From Gemmatimonadaceae bacterium (GTDB lineage Bacteria > Gemmatimonadota > Gemmatimonadetes > Gemmatimonadales > Gemmatimonadaceae), in contig JAUSJA010000012.1 in assembly GCA_030647905.1 (NCBI GenBank), positions 1-64,000 of the forward strand: a DNA stretch of 64,000 nt. The letters run 5' to 3'. The notes below the pieces were generated by a model. That model was not told where the DNA came from and did no database searches. It worked only from the letters and a program-made list of their open reading frames with translations. Both the position numbers and the translations under genes were made by a program. This document shows positions 43,096 to 52,407 of this stretch, one piece after another (position 1 is the first letter of the stretch; each line of letters opens with the position of its first letter).

Positions 43096-44441
43096 TCGAT
43101 GACGCGCGTGCGGATGTAGTCCCGCAGCGCATCAACCGAGACCCTCTCCTGCTGCAGCGTGTCACGGTCCCGCACGGTAACCGAGTTGCCCTCCGCCGAC
43201 TCGCCGTCCACGGTGATGCAGAACGGCGTGCCGACTTCGTCCTGTCGCCGGTAGCGGCGCCCGATCGCACCGCTATCGTCGTAGAACACGGCGAACGACG
43301 GGCGGAGATCGTCGGCGATCTTCTTCGCCATCTCCGGCATGCCGTCCTTCTTCACCAGCGGGAACACTCCGGCTTTGATCGGAGCCAGCGCGGGTGACAA
43401 GCCGAGCACGACCCGTCCCTCCGTCTCGCCGGCCACGGCTTCCTCACGATAGCCATTGACGAGAATCGCCAGGAGCGTGCGGTTCGGACCGACGGCGCAC
43501 TCGACGACGTATGGCACGTATCGCCTGTTCGAGCCCTGGTCGAAGTACTCCAGCTTCTTCCCCGAGAACTGCTGGTGCTGGGTGAGATCGAAATCGCCGC
43601 GGTTGTGGATGCCCTCGATTTCCTGGAAGCCCAGTGATCCACCAAAGTCGAACTGGACGTCGAAGGCGGCCTTGGCGTAGTGCGCCAGCTCGTCCTTCGT
43701 GTGCTCATGGAACTGAAGCCGCTCCTCGGCCAGGCCAAGCCCGCGGTGCCAGCGCATGCGCTCCGCCTTCCAGTACTCAAAGCTCTCCATGTCGGTGCCG
43801 GGCTCTACGAAGAACTGCATCTCCATCTGCTCGAACTCGCGCGTGCGGAAGATGAAGTTGCCCGGCGTGATCTCGTTCCTGAACGCCTTACCGATCTGCG
43901 CGATTCCGAACGGGATCCGCTGGCGCGTGGACTGCTGGACATTCAGAAAGTTCACGTATGTTCCCTGTGCCGTCTCCGGGCGAAGGTAGACGACGGCGGC
44001 GCTGTCTTCGACCGGACCCATGAACGTCTTGAACATGAGATTGAACTGGCGCGCCTCACCGAGGGTGCCCTTCATGCCGCATGCAGGGCATTGGGCATCA
44101 GGAGTGCCGGGCGTGCCCTTGATGCGCGGATCGTCGGCCCGGAAACGCTTCTTGCAGTTGCGGCAATCCACCAGCGGGTCCACGAATCCACCGACGTGGC
44201 CGCTCGCTTCCCAGACACGCGGATGCATCAGGATCGCCGAGTCCAGCCCCTCGATGTTTTCACGGGTCCGGACCATTTCGTTCCACCAGCGCTCCTGCAG
44301 ATTCCGCTTGAGCTCCACACCCAGCGGCCCGTAATCCCAGACTGACCCGGTGCCGCCGTAGATCTCGGATGACTGGAAGATGAATCCGCGCCGCTTGCAC
44401 AGCGACACTAGTTTTTCCATCACGTCGGGCTTATTCGGCAT
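43092..44441 (-). CDS. glyS: Glycyl-tRNA synthetase, dimeric type
   Basis: Charges tRNA-Gly. The 449 residues are of the alpha2 (eukaryote/archaea/Thermus-like) form, not the alpha/beta tetramer. Class II motifs are visible: [12 protein letters not shown], motif 2 [25 protein letters not shown], and motif 3 [20 protein letters not shown], with a zinc-type insertion CRNCKKRF...CPAC. The C-terminal anticodon domain ends [11 protein letters not shown]. The ATG at 44441 has no clear ribosome site. It follows purA by 41 bp. Confidence 0.95.
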   Translation of the reverse strand: MPNKPDVMEKLVSLCKRRGFIFQSSEIYGGTGSVWDYGPLGVELKRNLQERWWNEMVRTRENIEGLDSAILMHPRVWEASGHVGGFVDPLVDCRNCKKRFRADDPRIKGTPGTPDAQCPACGMKGTLGEARQFNLMFKTFMGPVEDSAAVVYLRPETAQGTYVNFLNVQQSTRQRIPFGIAQIGKAFRNEITPGNFIFRTREFEQMEMQFFVEPGTDMESFEYWKAERMRWHRGLGLAEERLQFHEHTKDELAHYAKAAFDVQFDFGGSLGFQEIEGIHNRGDFDLTQHQQFSGKKLEYFDQGSNRRYVPYVVECAVGPNRTLLAILVNGYREEAVAGETEGRVVLGLSPALAPIKAGVFPLVKKDGMPEMAKKIADDLRPSFAVFYDDSGAIGRRYRRQDEVGTPFCITVDGESAEGNSVTVRDRDTLQQERVSVDALRDYIRTRVIE

Positions 44442-44482
44442 AGGGTGCTAAATATAGTAGGGGCCGGCTGGTTCCCCCGGCG

Positions 44483-45763
44483 TCACGCCCCGATGATCTG
44501 GTCCCGTCTCGTGCCTACGCTAACGTAGGCGATGGGCGTTTCGACAAGCGATTCAATGCGGTCCAGATACTTTCGCGCCGCGCCCGGGAGCTGGTCGAGC
44601 GACCGGGCATCCGCGGTGGACCGCTGCCATCCATCCATCCACTCGTACTGTGGCTCGGCGCCTTCCAGCGCGGCGAGGTCGCCCGGGAATTCGGTGTAGA
44701 TGTCGCTTCCGACCTTGTATCCGGTGCAGAGGGCGACCTTCTCGAAGGTGTCGAGGACATCCAGCTTGGTCACGGCGAGGCCCGTGAGTCCGTTCACGCG
44801 CGCCGCGTATCTGACGACCACTCCGTCGAACCACCCGCAGCGCCGGGGGCGGCCCGTCGTGGCGCCGAACTCGTTGCCCAGCGCGCGCATGCGCGATCCC
44901 TCGGGCTCGCCGAGCTCGGTCGGAAGAGGCCCGTTGCCGACGCGGGTCGTGTACGCCTTCACGATTCCGAGCGCCGCGTGGATCGCCATAGGCGCAATAC
45001 CGACACCGATCGCTGCGCCGCCGGATGTCGTGCTGCTCGACGTCACGTACGGATATGTTCCGTGGTCCACGTCCAGCAGCGAGCCCTGTGCGCCCTCGAG
45101 CAGCACGCTCGCGCCGGTAGCGATAGCACGGTGGATCACGAGACCGACGTCCTCGGTAATCGGCAGTATGCGCGGAGCCAGACGCTCGAGCAGAGAGACC
45201 GTGGTATCCACGTCGGCGCGCTCGGGCACTCCGAACGAAGCGAGCAGAGCGTTCGCGTGCGAGACGCCGCGCTCGACGAGTGCCCGCAGACGCTCGGGGT
45301 GACGCAGATCGAGAACGCGCACTCCCCGCCTTGCGACCTTGTCTTCATACGCCGGCCCGATCCCCCGTCCGGTCGTGCCGATCTCGCGGCTGGCGGAGCT
45401 GAGCGAATCCACGAGCTTGTGGAACGGAAGCACGAGATGCGCGCGGTCACTGACGTAGAGACGTCCCTGAACGTCCACACCGTCGGCGATGAGCTCGTCG
45501 ATCTCCGTGAAAAGCGTGTCGGGGTCGAGGACGACGCCGTTCCCGATCGCACAGCGTACGCCGGGATGGAGAATGCCGCTCGGGATCTGGTGGAGAACGA
45601 AGGACTTGTCGCCGATGTGAACGGTATGCCCCGCGTTGGCGCCGCCCTGGTAGCGGACTACCCAATCGGCGCGCTCGGCGAGGACGTCAACCAGCTTCCC
45701 CTTCCCCTCGTCACCCCATTGCGCACCGACGATGACGACCGTGCGCGTCTTAGAATCGAACAT
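44483..45763 (-). CDS. purA: Adenylosuccinate synthetase
   Basis: Joins IMP and aspartate with GTP to adenylosuccinate, first step to AMP. From the ATG at 45763 (GGAG 5 bases upstream) it has 426 residues, the normal size. Motifs: VVIVGAQWGDEGKGKLVD (catalytic Asp and P-loop-like region), GGANAGHTVH, STTGRGIGPAYEDK-type region (IGTTGRGIGPAYEDKVAR), LLEGAQGSLLDVDHGTYPYVTSS, TRVGNGPLPTEL and the GRPRRCGWFD loop. An in-frame start at 45823 would add 20 residues without a ribosome site. A terminator lies upstream of it. Confidence 0.96.
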   Translation of the reverse strand: MFDSKTRTVVIVGAQWGDEGKGKLVDVLAERADWVVRYQGGANAGHTVHIGDKSFVLHQIPSGILHPGVRCAIGNGVVLDPDTLFTEIDELIADGVDVQGRLYVSDRAHLVLPFHKLVDSLSSASREIGTTGRGIGPAYEDKVARRGVRVLDLRHPERLRALVERGVSHANALLASFGVPERADVDTTVSLLERLAPRILPITEDVGLVIHRAIATGASVLLEGAQGSLLDVDHGTYPYVTSSSTTSGGAAIGVGIAPMAIHAALGIVKAYTTRVGNGPLPTELGEPEGSRMRALGNEFGATTGRPRRCGWFDGVVVRYAARVNGLTGLAVTKLDVLDTFEKVALCTGYKVGSDIYTEFPGDLAALEGAEPQYEWMDGWQRSTADARSLDQLPGAARKYLDRIESLVETPIAYVSVGTRRDQIIGA

Positions 45764-45828
45764 GCCGCTCCATTCTCGCGCGGTTGGTTCCGCTGGCGGG
45801 TCACGCGCGGTGCGCGGACGCAATTAAT

Positions 45829-45867
45829 TGAAATGGAAAACGCCCCGGCGGGCGTCGTCGGGGCGTT
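45829..45867 (-). terminator. Intrinsic terminator between the DUF456 gene and purA
   Basis: Minus strand: AACGCCCC, 13-base loop, GGGGCGTT (complement of 45839-45867), followed by TTTTCCATTTC. An 8-bp stem with a T-rich tail, 50 bp after the DUF456 stop and 65 bp before the purA start, so it separates the trpS-M28-DUF456 transcript from purA. Confidence 0.8.
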
Positions 45868-45917
45868 GAGTGAATCTATCCGGGGCCGAGGCCGTGTCAA
45901 TCAGTCCGGCTGGCGCG

Positions 45918-46412
45918 CTACGCCATCGCGGCCAGGAAGATCCAGGCAGCGATAGCGCATCCGACTGCCATTTTCATCGCGGTAGCCACCACGCGGCCGA
46001 CCAGTGCGCCCTTTGCCGCACGCGCGGAGACCGCGCCAGTGGAGCCCACGCTCAGCTCCCCGAGGAGCGCGCCGGCGAAGCTGCCAACGAATGCGCCGAT
46101 GAGCGGGCCGACGATGGGAACCGGGACTCCAATGAACGCGCCGGCCATTCCGCCGATCATCGCGCCCCAGCCGGCGCGGCGCGAGCCACCGTACTTCCGC
46201 GCGTACTTGCCCGACAGGGTGAACTCGATGTACTCGGCGATGAGAGCCAGCACGCCGACTCCCACCAGCGTGAACCAGCCGATCGGGTCGGTGCCGACGA
46301 CGAGGTTGTACACAACCGCGCTGGCGATCATCACCCACAGGCCGGGCAGGCCGAGCGCGATGAGCACGAGCGAGAGAAGCAGTACCAGCGTCAGTAGTAC
46401 AAATGCCATCAC
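45918..46412 (-). CDS. DUF456 family membrane protein
   Basis: 164 residues with about five hydrophobic segments. Typical DUF456 pattern: LIALGLPGLWVMIASAVVYNL, then LIAEYIEFTLSGKYARKYGGSRRAGWGAMIGG, glycine-rich VPVPIVGPLIGAFVGSFAGALLGEL and a final helix. Function unknown. The start ATG overlaps the M28 peptidase stop (ATGA). A terminator follows. Confidence 0.85.
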   Translation of the reverse strand: MMAFVLLTLVLLLSLVLIALGLPGLWVMIASAVVYNLVVGTDPIGWFTLVGVGVLALIAEYIEFTLSGKYARKYGGSRRAGWGAMIGGMAGAFIGVPVPIVGPLIGAFVGSFAGALLGELSVGSTGAVSARAAKGALVGRVVATAMKMAVGCAIAAWIFLAAMA

Positions 46413-47521
46413 GAAAGCTCCTCGACGATTGCCGCAAGCAGGCGAGCGGCATGTGCGATTCCCGTGCCTTCGATGAGCTCGGCGCGGTCCCTCGATGTAT
46501 GTACGCGGGCGAGAGTGCCGAGGTTTCCGCGGCTCAACGTGAACGATTCCCAGCCGGCATCAGTGAATGCGATGTTGTCGGCGAGGATCCCGGGGATCAT
46601 GCCGCGCAGCCGCACTGCGTCCCGCCGTCGCGACTGCGCCGGCAGAGTGTCAATGCCGAGACGCGTTGCGGCTCTGTCTATCGCCGAGTCGAGGCGCCCC
46701 GACTTTCGTCCGCTCGCCATGCAGATGAACCGCCCGTCATCGTCTATCGTGTCGCAGTTGATCGCGGTGCCTGCTTCCGCTTCATCGCGGGCGAACGCCC
46801 TGGCGCCGGCGAGGCCCAGCTCTTCGCCGCTGGTGAGCAGCACACCGACGTCTTCACGATGGCCGGGCATCTCCGCGGCGAGAAGAACCGACGCCACGCC
46901 GCTCGCATTGTCGGCGGCGCCCGGTGACCGGTTTCCGATGAAGCACAGAATGATCGGCAGAAGGCTGACGCTCGCGAGCACCGACATCACGTGAACCACG
47001 TGCAGCATCCGGTCGCGAAGATCCGCCGACTGCGTGGCGAGCATCGCGACCATCGCCGCCAGCATGCCAGCGAAGCAGAGCGCGAACGCCACCACCGCCG
47101 CGATCCGGAGGAGCATCGGAATCGTCTGCGATTTGGAATCGAGATGCGCCACCAGCCACAGCCGCGGTCGCGCGGACGACTCGCGCCGCCGAACCGCGAC
47201 GAGATTGGCCGACCGCGAGCGAGCCCAGCGCATCCCGAGCGTGCCCGTCCGCGCGATCCGCGCTCCGATACTGCTTACGATCGTGAATCCGGCGAGCCCG
47301 AACAGCAGCGCAGCAGCGGGCGCATGGTGCCTGACCGTGAGGTGGCCGGCACCGAGGCTGAGTATCGCCATCGCCACGGCGCCGATGCATGGGCCCCACT
47401 TCGCCGGGGCCTCCGAGAACTCGAACGGTTGCTCCGACACCACAAAACCCGCAGCTGAAAGCCTCTCCGCGCAGAATGCACGCGTGCCGGTCTCGGCCTC
47501 GCTCCCCGCGAATCGCGGCAC
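46409..47521 (-). CDS. M28-family zinc aminopeptidase-like membrane protein
   Basis: 370 residues from a GTG. The M28 metal sites are visible: WLVAHLDSKSQ (His, Asp), GAADNASGVASVL (bridging Asp), LLTSGEELGLAGARAF (catalytic Glu and ligand Glu), CDTIDDDG (Asp) and RVHTSRD (His). Two hydrophobic stretches precede (about 45-85) and two interrupt (about 135-200) the catalytic domain, so it is membrane-bound. Reading upstream, the frame stays open for 24 more codons with family-like sequence (ELAESARDVVSRLAAVPRFAGSE) but has no ATG, GTG or TTG, so the true start is uncertain. It follows trpS by 58 bp. Confidence 0.8.
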   Translation of the reverse strand: MPRFAGSEAETGTRAFCAERLSAAGFVVSEQPFEFSEAPAKWGPCIGAVAMAILSLGAGHLTVRHHAPAAALLFGLAGFTIVSSIGARIARTGTLGMRWARSRSANLVAVRRRESSARPRLWLVAHLDSKSQTIPMLLRIAAVVAFALCFAGMLAAMVAMLATQSADLRDRMLHVVHVMSVLASVSLLPIILCFIGNRSPGAADNASGVASVLLAAEMPGHREDVGVLLTSGEELGLAGARAFARDEAEAGTAINCDTIDDDGRFICMASGRKSGRLDSAIDRAATRLGIDTLPAQSRRRDAVRLRGMIPGILADNIAFTDAGWESFTLSRGNLGTLARVHTSRDRAELIEGTGIAHAARLLAAIVEELS

Positions 47522-47579
47522 CGCCGCGAGCCGGGAGACTACGTCTCGCGCGCTCTCCGCGAGCTCGGAGTTTGTCGTC

Positions 47580-48584
47580 TTACGCGAGCCCCATCAGCTC
47601 TTTTGTCTCGCGGATCGTCTCGCGCGCAACAGCCCTCGCGTGCTCGGCGCCCGCCGCGAGGATCTCATCCAGCTTCGACGGATTCGCCTTTATCTCCGCG
47701 GCCTTCTCCCTGATCGGCCTCAGCTCGCGCTCCATTGACTCTAACAGGACCTCCTTGCAGTCAATGCATCCCCAGCCCGCTGTACGGCACTGCACGGCGA
47801 CGTGCTCGACCATCTCGCTCGTGCTGAATGCTTTGTGCAGGTGATAGATGTTGCACACTTCCGGGGTTCCCGGATCGGTGCGCCGCACGCGCTTGGGATC
47901 GGTGACCGCCGGGCGCAACTTCTTCCAGATGTCCTCCGGCTCGTCGAGCAGTCCGACCGTATTTCCGAGCGACTTGGACATCTTCGCCTGGCCGTCGAGC
48001 CCCATGATTCTCTGCGTCGGCGTGAGGAGCGGCTTTGGCTCGGGGAAGAATCCCGCCTCGCCCTCGGCGGTGTAGCCAGGCGAGAAGCGAGCATTCCACC
48101 GGCGCGCGATCTCCCGTGACAGCTCGAGGTGCTGGATCTGATCCTCACCCACCGGCACGAGATCCGCCTTGTACAACAGGATGTCCGCCGCCTGAAGGAT
48201 CGGATAATTGAGCAGGCCTGCGGCGATGCTCTCCTGCCGGCCCGCCTTCTCCTTGAATTGCGTCTGCCGCTCGAGCTCGCCGAGAGGCGTGATCGTGTTG
48301 AATATCCACGCCAGCTCGGTATGTTCCGGAACCGCCGATTGCACGAAGAGCGTGCATGCCGACGGGTCAATGCCCGCGGCGATGAGTGAGATCGCCATGT
48401 CACGCGTCCGGCGCCGAAGATCCTCGGGCTCGTACGGCACGGTGATGGCGTGATAGTCCACGATACAGAAGAAGGACTCGTACTCGCGCTGCAGCGCGAC
48501 CCAGTTCTTGACGGCGCCGAGGTAGTTGCCAATGTGCAGCTCGCCAGAAGGCTGAATGCCGCTGAAGATCCGGGACTGAGACAT
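47580..48584 (-). CDS. trpS: Tryptophanyl-tRNA synthetase
   Basis: Charges tRNA-Trp. 334 residues, standard bacterial size. Class I motifs: FSGIQPSGELHIGNYLGA (HIGH-type, here HIGN), DYHAITVPY, LLNYPILQAADILLY, VGEDQIQHLELSREIARRWN and the KMSKS loop KMSKSLGN. It is the first gene of the trpS-M28-DUF456 run and is divergent from the inositol monophosphatase gene with only 18 bp between the starts. Confidence 0.96.
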   Translation of the reverse strand: MSQSRIFSGIQPSGELHIGNYLGAVKNWVALQREYESFFCIVDYHAITVPYEPEDLRRRTRDMAISLIAAGIDPSACTLFVQSAVPEHTELAWIFNTITPLGELERQTQFKEKAGRQESIAAGLLNYPILQAADILLYKADLVPVGEDQIQHLELSREIARRWNARFSPGYTAEGEAGFFPEPKPLLTPTQRIMGLDGQAKMSKSLGNTVGLLDEPEDIWKKLRPAVTDPKRVRRTDPGTPEVCNIYHLHKAFSTSEMVEHVAVQCRTAGWGCIDCKEVLLESMERELRPIREKAAEIKANPSKLDEILAAGAEHARAVARETIRETKELMGLA

Positions 48585-48602
48585 CGGGCGAAGTTAACGA
48601 GG

Positions 48603-49451
48603 GTGAGGAACACGTTGCAAGCAAACGAATATCCAGGGCTGAGAGATAGCGAGTCGCCACGTGAGATCCTCGACGTCGCGGTGGAGGCGGCGCGCGCGGC
48701 GGCGGAGGTGATCGGCGATGCCGCACCGGGCCTCGATTCGCTCGTCTGGGTAGAGAAAGGCGCGGCCGATTTCGTCACCGAAGTGGATCGCGGCGCCGAG
48801 GCGCGGTTGACGGAGGTGATCCGGTCGCGATTCCCCGACGCCGCAATCGTCGGCGAGGAGCTCACGCCGGACGGTGCGACGCTCGGCGACGGCCTCACGT
48901 TCATCGCCGACCCGCTCGATGGAACGACCAACTTCCTTCACGGTTTCCCCCATTACGCAGTATCCATTGGCGTCATGCGCGATGCAGATCTCATCGCGGC
49001 GGTGGTGATGAATGCGGCCCGCGGAGATCTGTTCACCGCATGTGTCGGCCAGGGCACGTATCTGAATGGCGAGCGCGTCAGCGTCTCTTCGCTCAGCACT
49101 CCGTCCCGCGGGCTCATCGGCACCGGCTTTCCTTTCAAGGCCCCAGAGCTGCTGGAGAGCTACGCACGCCAGTTCGTCGAAGTGAGCCGCCACACCGCCG
49201 GAATCCGCCGCGCCGGCTCGGCGGCACTCGACCTCGCTGACGTAGCGAGCGGACGATTCGACGGTTTCTGGGAGCTCGTGCTCGCCCCGTGGGACATCGC
49301 GGCGGGCATTCTCCTGATCCGCGAAGCCGGTGGAATCGTCACCGACATCGCCGGCTCTCGCAAGCTTCCTTCACACGGCCCGGTTGTGGCGGGCAATCCT
49401 GACATTCACCGATGGCTCCTGCGCACGCTGCACGGCGCCGGTGCCAGCTGA
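48603..49451 (+). CDS. Inositol monophosphatase family protein
   Basis: 282 residues from the GTG at 48603. Lithium-sensitive phosphatase fold with ADFVTEVDRGAE, IVGEELTPDG (metal-binding Glu pair), FIADPLDGTTNFLHGFPHYAVSIG (signature 1) and APWDIAAGILLIREAGG (signature 2). Members dephosphorylate inositol phosphates, or fructose-bisphosphate or nucleotide derivatives. The start is not certain, since no clear ribosome site is visible. It precedes the formiminotransferase gene by 12 bp. Confidence 0.9.
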   Translation: MRNTLQANEYPGLRDSESPREILDVAVEAARAAAEVIGDAAPGLDSLVWVEKGAADFVTEVDRGAEARLTEVIRSRFPDAAIVGEELTPDGATLGDGLTFIADPLDGTTNFLHGFPHYAVSIGVMRDADLIAAVVMNAARGDLFTACVGQGTYLNGERVSVSSLSTPSRGLIGTGFPFKAPELLESYARQFVEVSRHTAGIRRAGSAALDLADVASGRFDGFWELVLAPWDIAAGILLIREAGGIVTDIAGSRKLPSHGPVVAGNPDIHRWLLRTLHGAGAS

Positions 49452-49463
49452 CATCATCGCAAA

Positions 49464-50987
49464 ATGAAACTCATCGAGTGCGTACCCAACTTTTCCGAAG
49501 GCCGGCGACCTGAAGTTGTGGGAGCGATCCGCGACGCAATCGCCGCGGTCGAAGGCGTCACCATCCTCGACGCGTCGTCCGACGAATCGCACAACCGATC
49601 GGTCATCACCTTCGTGGTGCCGATTGAACGCGCGGTTCAGGCCGCGTTCGCGGGCATCCGCGAAGCGGCGGCTCGCATAGATCTGCGCGAGCACACGGGA
49701 GAGCATCCACGCATCGGCGCGGCCGATGTCGTGCCGTTCGTGCCGCTCGAGGACTCGACGATGGACGATTGCGTGGCGCTTGCCCGCGAGCTGGGCGAAC
49801 GGGTCGGCCGGGAGCTGTCGATTCCGGTCTATCTCTACGAACGCGCGGCGACGCGGCCTACCCGCGTGAATCTTGCCGACGTGCGTCGCGGCCAGTTCGA
49901 GGGGCTTCGCGGCGAGATCGGGACAAATCCCGAGCGCGATCCGGACTTCGGCCCGCGTGAGATCCATCAGTCGGCCGGCGCAACGGCGATCGGCGCGCGT
50001 CCTTTCCTCGTCGCCTACAATGTCTATCTTGGTCCGGCGTCGAATCTTCCGCTCGCCAAGTCCATCGCCAAGGCGGTGCGCGAGTCCTCCGGCGGCTTCA
50101 AGGCAGTGAAGGGACTGGGCCTCGAGGTTGACGGACAGGCGCAGGTCTCCATGAACCTGGTGGATACCGAACAGACCGCGCTGCACACCGTCTTCGATTT
50201 CATCGGCGACAAGGCGCGCGCGGAAGGCGTGGAAGTGACGTGGAGCGAGATCATCGGGCTCGTTCCGGAGCGGGTATTGTTCGATGCGTCAAAGAACCAT
50301 CTCAAGCTCGCGCGTTTTAGCGCCGATCAGGTTCTCGAGCGTCAGGTCGCCCGCGCGAGGCGTGCGTCAACTTCCGCGGATGATTTCCTCGAGGCGGTCG
50401 CATCGTCCGATCCCGTTCCCGGTGGCGGCAGCGTGGCCGCGTACGCGGGCGCTCTCTCCGCAGCGCTCACGCGAATGGTCGCGGGGCTCACGATCGGGAA
50501 GAAGAAGTACGTCGCGGTCGAGCCGGAGATGACTGTCGTGGCCGCGAATGCCGACTCCCTGTCCACTGCGCTCGCCGGTCTGGTTCAGCGCGACGCCGAT
50601 GCGTACGCCGTGGTTTCGGCGGCGTACAGGTTGTCGAAGGAGTCGGCCGGCGAAGCAGAAGCGCGAACAGCGGCCATCACGGCGGCGCTGCTCGGCGCAG
50701 CCGAGGTTCCGCTCGAGACCGCCCGCCTTTGCGCACAGGCCGCAGGTCTCGCTGCAACCGTTGCGGCAAAGGGAAATACCAATGCCGTCACCGACGCCGG
50801 CGTCGCCGCATTGCTCGCGGAAGCCGCGTGCAAGGGCGCCGCGTACAACGTGAGAATCAATGTCGCGTCGCTGTCGGACAAGTCGGCCGGTGCGCATCTG
50901 GACCGGGAAGCGCGAGCTCTCGTCGCCGATGCGTCGGCTGCAGCGGCGGAAGCTTGCGGGGCAGTCGAGACCGCCTTGTCAAGTTAG
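49464..50987 (+). CDS. ftcD: Fused glutamate formimidoyltransferase / formimidoyltetrahydrofolate cyclodeaminase
   Basis: Final steps of histidine breakdown: moves the formimino group from formiminoglutamate to tetrahydrofolate, then releases ammonia to give methenyl-THF. The N-terminal transferase spans about 1-300 (IECVPNFSEGRRPEVV, ASSDESHNRSVITFV, GEHPRIGAADVVPFVP) and the cyclodeaminase about 310-507 (FLEAVASSDPVPGGGSVAAYAGALSAAL, and AKGNTNAVTDAG). Both are in one 507-residue chain, the animal-like fused form. No hut genes are in the window. It converges with map, with 23 bp between the stops. Confidence 0.93.
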   Translation: MKLIECVPNFSEGRRPEVVGAIRDAIAAVEGVTILDASSDESHNRSVITFVVPIERAVQAAFAGIREAAARIDLREHTGEHPRIGAADVVPFVPLEDSTMDDCVALARELGERVGRELSIPVYLYERAATRPTRVNLADVRRGQFEGLRGEIGTNPERDPDFGPREIHQSAGATAIGARPFLVAYNVYLGPASNLPLAKSIAKAVRESSGGFKAVKGLGLEVDGQAQVSMNLVDTEQTALHTVFDFIGDKARAEGVEVTWSEIIGLVPERVLFDASKNHLKLARFSADQVLERQVARARRASTSADDFLEAVASSDPVPGGGSVAAYAGALSAALTRMVAGLTIGKKKYVAVEPEMTVVAANADSLSTALAGLVQRDADAYAVVSAAYRLSKESAGEAEARTAAITAALLGAAEVPLETARLCAQAAGLAATVAAKGNTNAVTDAGVAALLAEAACKGAAYNVRINVASLSDKSAGAHLDREARALVADASAAAAEACGAVETALSS

Positions 50988-51010
50988 GCGCGCGCGAATC
51001 AGGCGGGCGT

Positions 51011-51763
51011 TTACTCCGCGGTCAGTATTCTCGGACCGTTCTCCGTAATCGCGACAGTGTGCTCGAAATGCGCCGACCGCGTGCCGTCCACAGTCACTAC
51101 GGTCCACCTGTCCGGCATTGTGCGGATTCCCGGCTTGCCGACGTTCACCATCGGCTCGATCGCGATCGTCAGACCCGGAACGAGCCGGATGCCGCGCTTC
51201 GGCTTGCCGTAGTTCGGCACCTGCGGCTCCTCGTGGAATCCGGTGCCGATGCCGTGCCCGACGAGATCGCGTACCACGCTGAATCCCGCCGCTTCCACGA
51301 CGGACTGGATCGCCGCTCCAATATCGCCGAGGTGATTCCCTGCCCTGGCCGCCGCGACGCCCGCATCGAGCGATTCCCGCGTCACCCGCAGCAGCCGCTT
51401 CGATTCCTCGCTCACGTTGCCGACCGCGACAGTCGTCGCCGAATCGGTGTGATATCCTTCGTACTGCACGCCGACGTCTATCGAGACGACGTCGCCCTCG
51501 AGCAGAACCCGCTTCTTCGAGGGTATGCCGTGCACGATCTCGTTGTTGATCGAGCTGCAGATGCTCGCCGGGAAGTCGTAGAGTCCCTTGAATGACGGCA
51601 CGGCGCCCGCGTGGCTCCGGATGAACTCCTCGGCGATCCTGTCGAGGTCGGCCGTCGTCATGCCCGGCTTCACCGAGCGCTCCATCAGCTTCACGGTGTC
51701 GGCGAGGATCTTCCCACCGCGCGCCATGATCTCGATCTCACGCTGGGACTTGAGTTGAATCAC
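51011..51763 (-). CDS. map: Methionine aminopeptidase, type I
   Basis: Removes N-terminal Met from new proteins. 250 residues with IMARGGKILADTV, DFPASICSSINNEIVHGIP (His), the five metal ligands in IDVGVQYEGYHTDSA (Asp, Asp), GHGIGTGFHEEPQ (His), TIAIEPMV (Glu) and HFEHTVAITENG (Glu). The start overlaps the adk stop by 4 bp. It is the last gene of the S10-spc cluster; the usual followers infA, rpmJ, rpsM, rpsK, rpsD and rpoA are absent here. Confidence 0.96.
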   Translation of the reverse strand: MIQLKSQREIEIMARGGKILADTVKLMERSVKPGMTTADLDRIAEEFIRSHAGAVPSFKGLYDFPASICSSINNEIVHGIPSKKRVLLEGDVVSIDVGVQYEGYHTDSATTVAVGNVSEESKRLLRVTRESLDAGVAAARAGNHLGDIGAAIQSVVEAAGFSVVRDLVGHGIGTGFHEEPQVPNYGKPKRGIRLVPGLTIAIEPMVNVGKPGIRTMPDRWTVVTVDGTRSAHFEHTVAITENGPRILTAE

Positions 51764-52395
51764 GCCTCGAGCGCCTTCATCGCGCGATCGCTGATCTCGC
51801 TCACTTCACCAGTCGCATCTATCTCGACGAGGTTCAACTTCTTCTCCTTCACCCAGTCGATCACAGGCTCGGTCTGAGCCCGGTACACCTTGAGACGGTT
51901 GCGGATGGACTCCGGCTCGTCATCCTTGCGGCGCACCAGCGTTCCACCGCACTTCTCGCACCGTGTACCCGGCTCCAGTCCGCGATAGGGAGTCTGGCAG
52001 CTGTCGCAGACGGTGCGCCCGCCCAGCCGGTTCACCAGCTCGTCGTCCGGCACGTCGAACAGAAGGAACTTGTCCACCTTCCGGCCCAGCTCGGCGAGCA
52101 TCATCGTGAGTCCCTCGGCCTGCGGTACGGTGCGCACCACGCCGTCGAGGATGGCGCCTTTCGCCGCTGACGGCGACGCGAGCACCTCCTTCATGATGCC
52201 GAGGATTACGGAGTCGGGGACGAGGTCACCCCGGTCCATGTAGGCCTTGGCCGCCAGTCCCTGCTCGGTACCGTCACGCACCGCCGCCCGGAGGACGTCG
52301 CCCGTGGCGATCCTGGGGATTCCGAGCCGTTCGGCGAGTATCTCGCCCTGAGTTCCCTTGCCCGCGCCAGGCGGGCCAAGCAGCACGACGATCAT
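51760..52395 (-). CDS. adk: Adenylate kinase
   Basis: Interconverts ATP plus AMP and two ADP. 211 residues: P-loop GPPGAGKGTQ (7-16), TGDVLRAAV, DGVVRTVPQAEGL (AMP site), and a zinc-type LID with CDSC and CEKC. Long-form kinase. It follows secY by 12 bp and overlaps map. Confidence 0.96.
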   Translation of the reverse strand: MIVVLLGPPGAGKGTQGEILAERLGIPRIATGDVLRAAVRDGTEQGLAAKAYMDRGDLVPDSVILGIMKEVLASPSAAKGAILDGVVRTVPQAEGLTMMLAELGRKVDKFLLFDVPDDELVNRLGGRTVCDSCQTPYRGLEPGTRCEKCGGTLVRRKDDEPESIRNRLKVYRAQTEPVIDWVKEKKLNLVEIDATGEVSEISDRAMKALEA

Positions 52396-52407
52396 GCGAG
52401 TGGCGGC

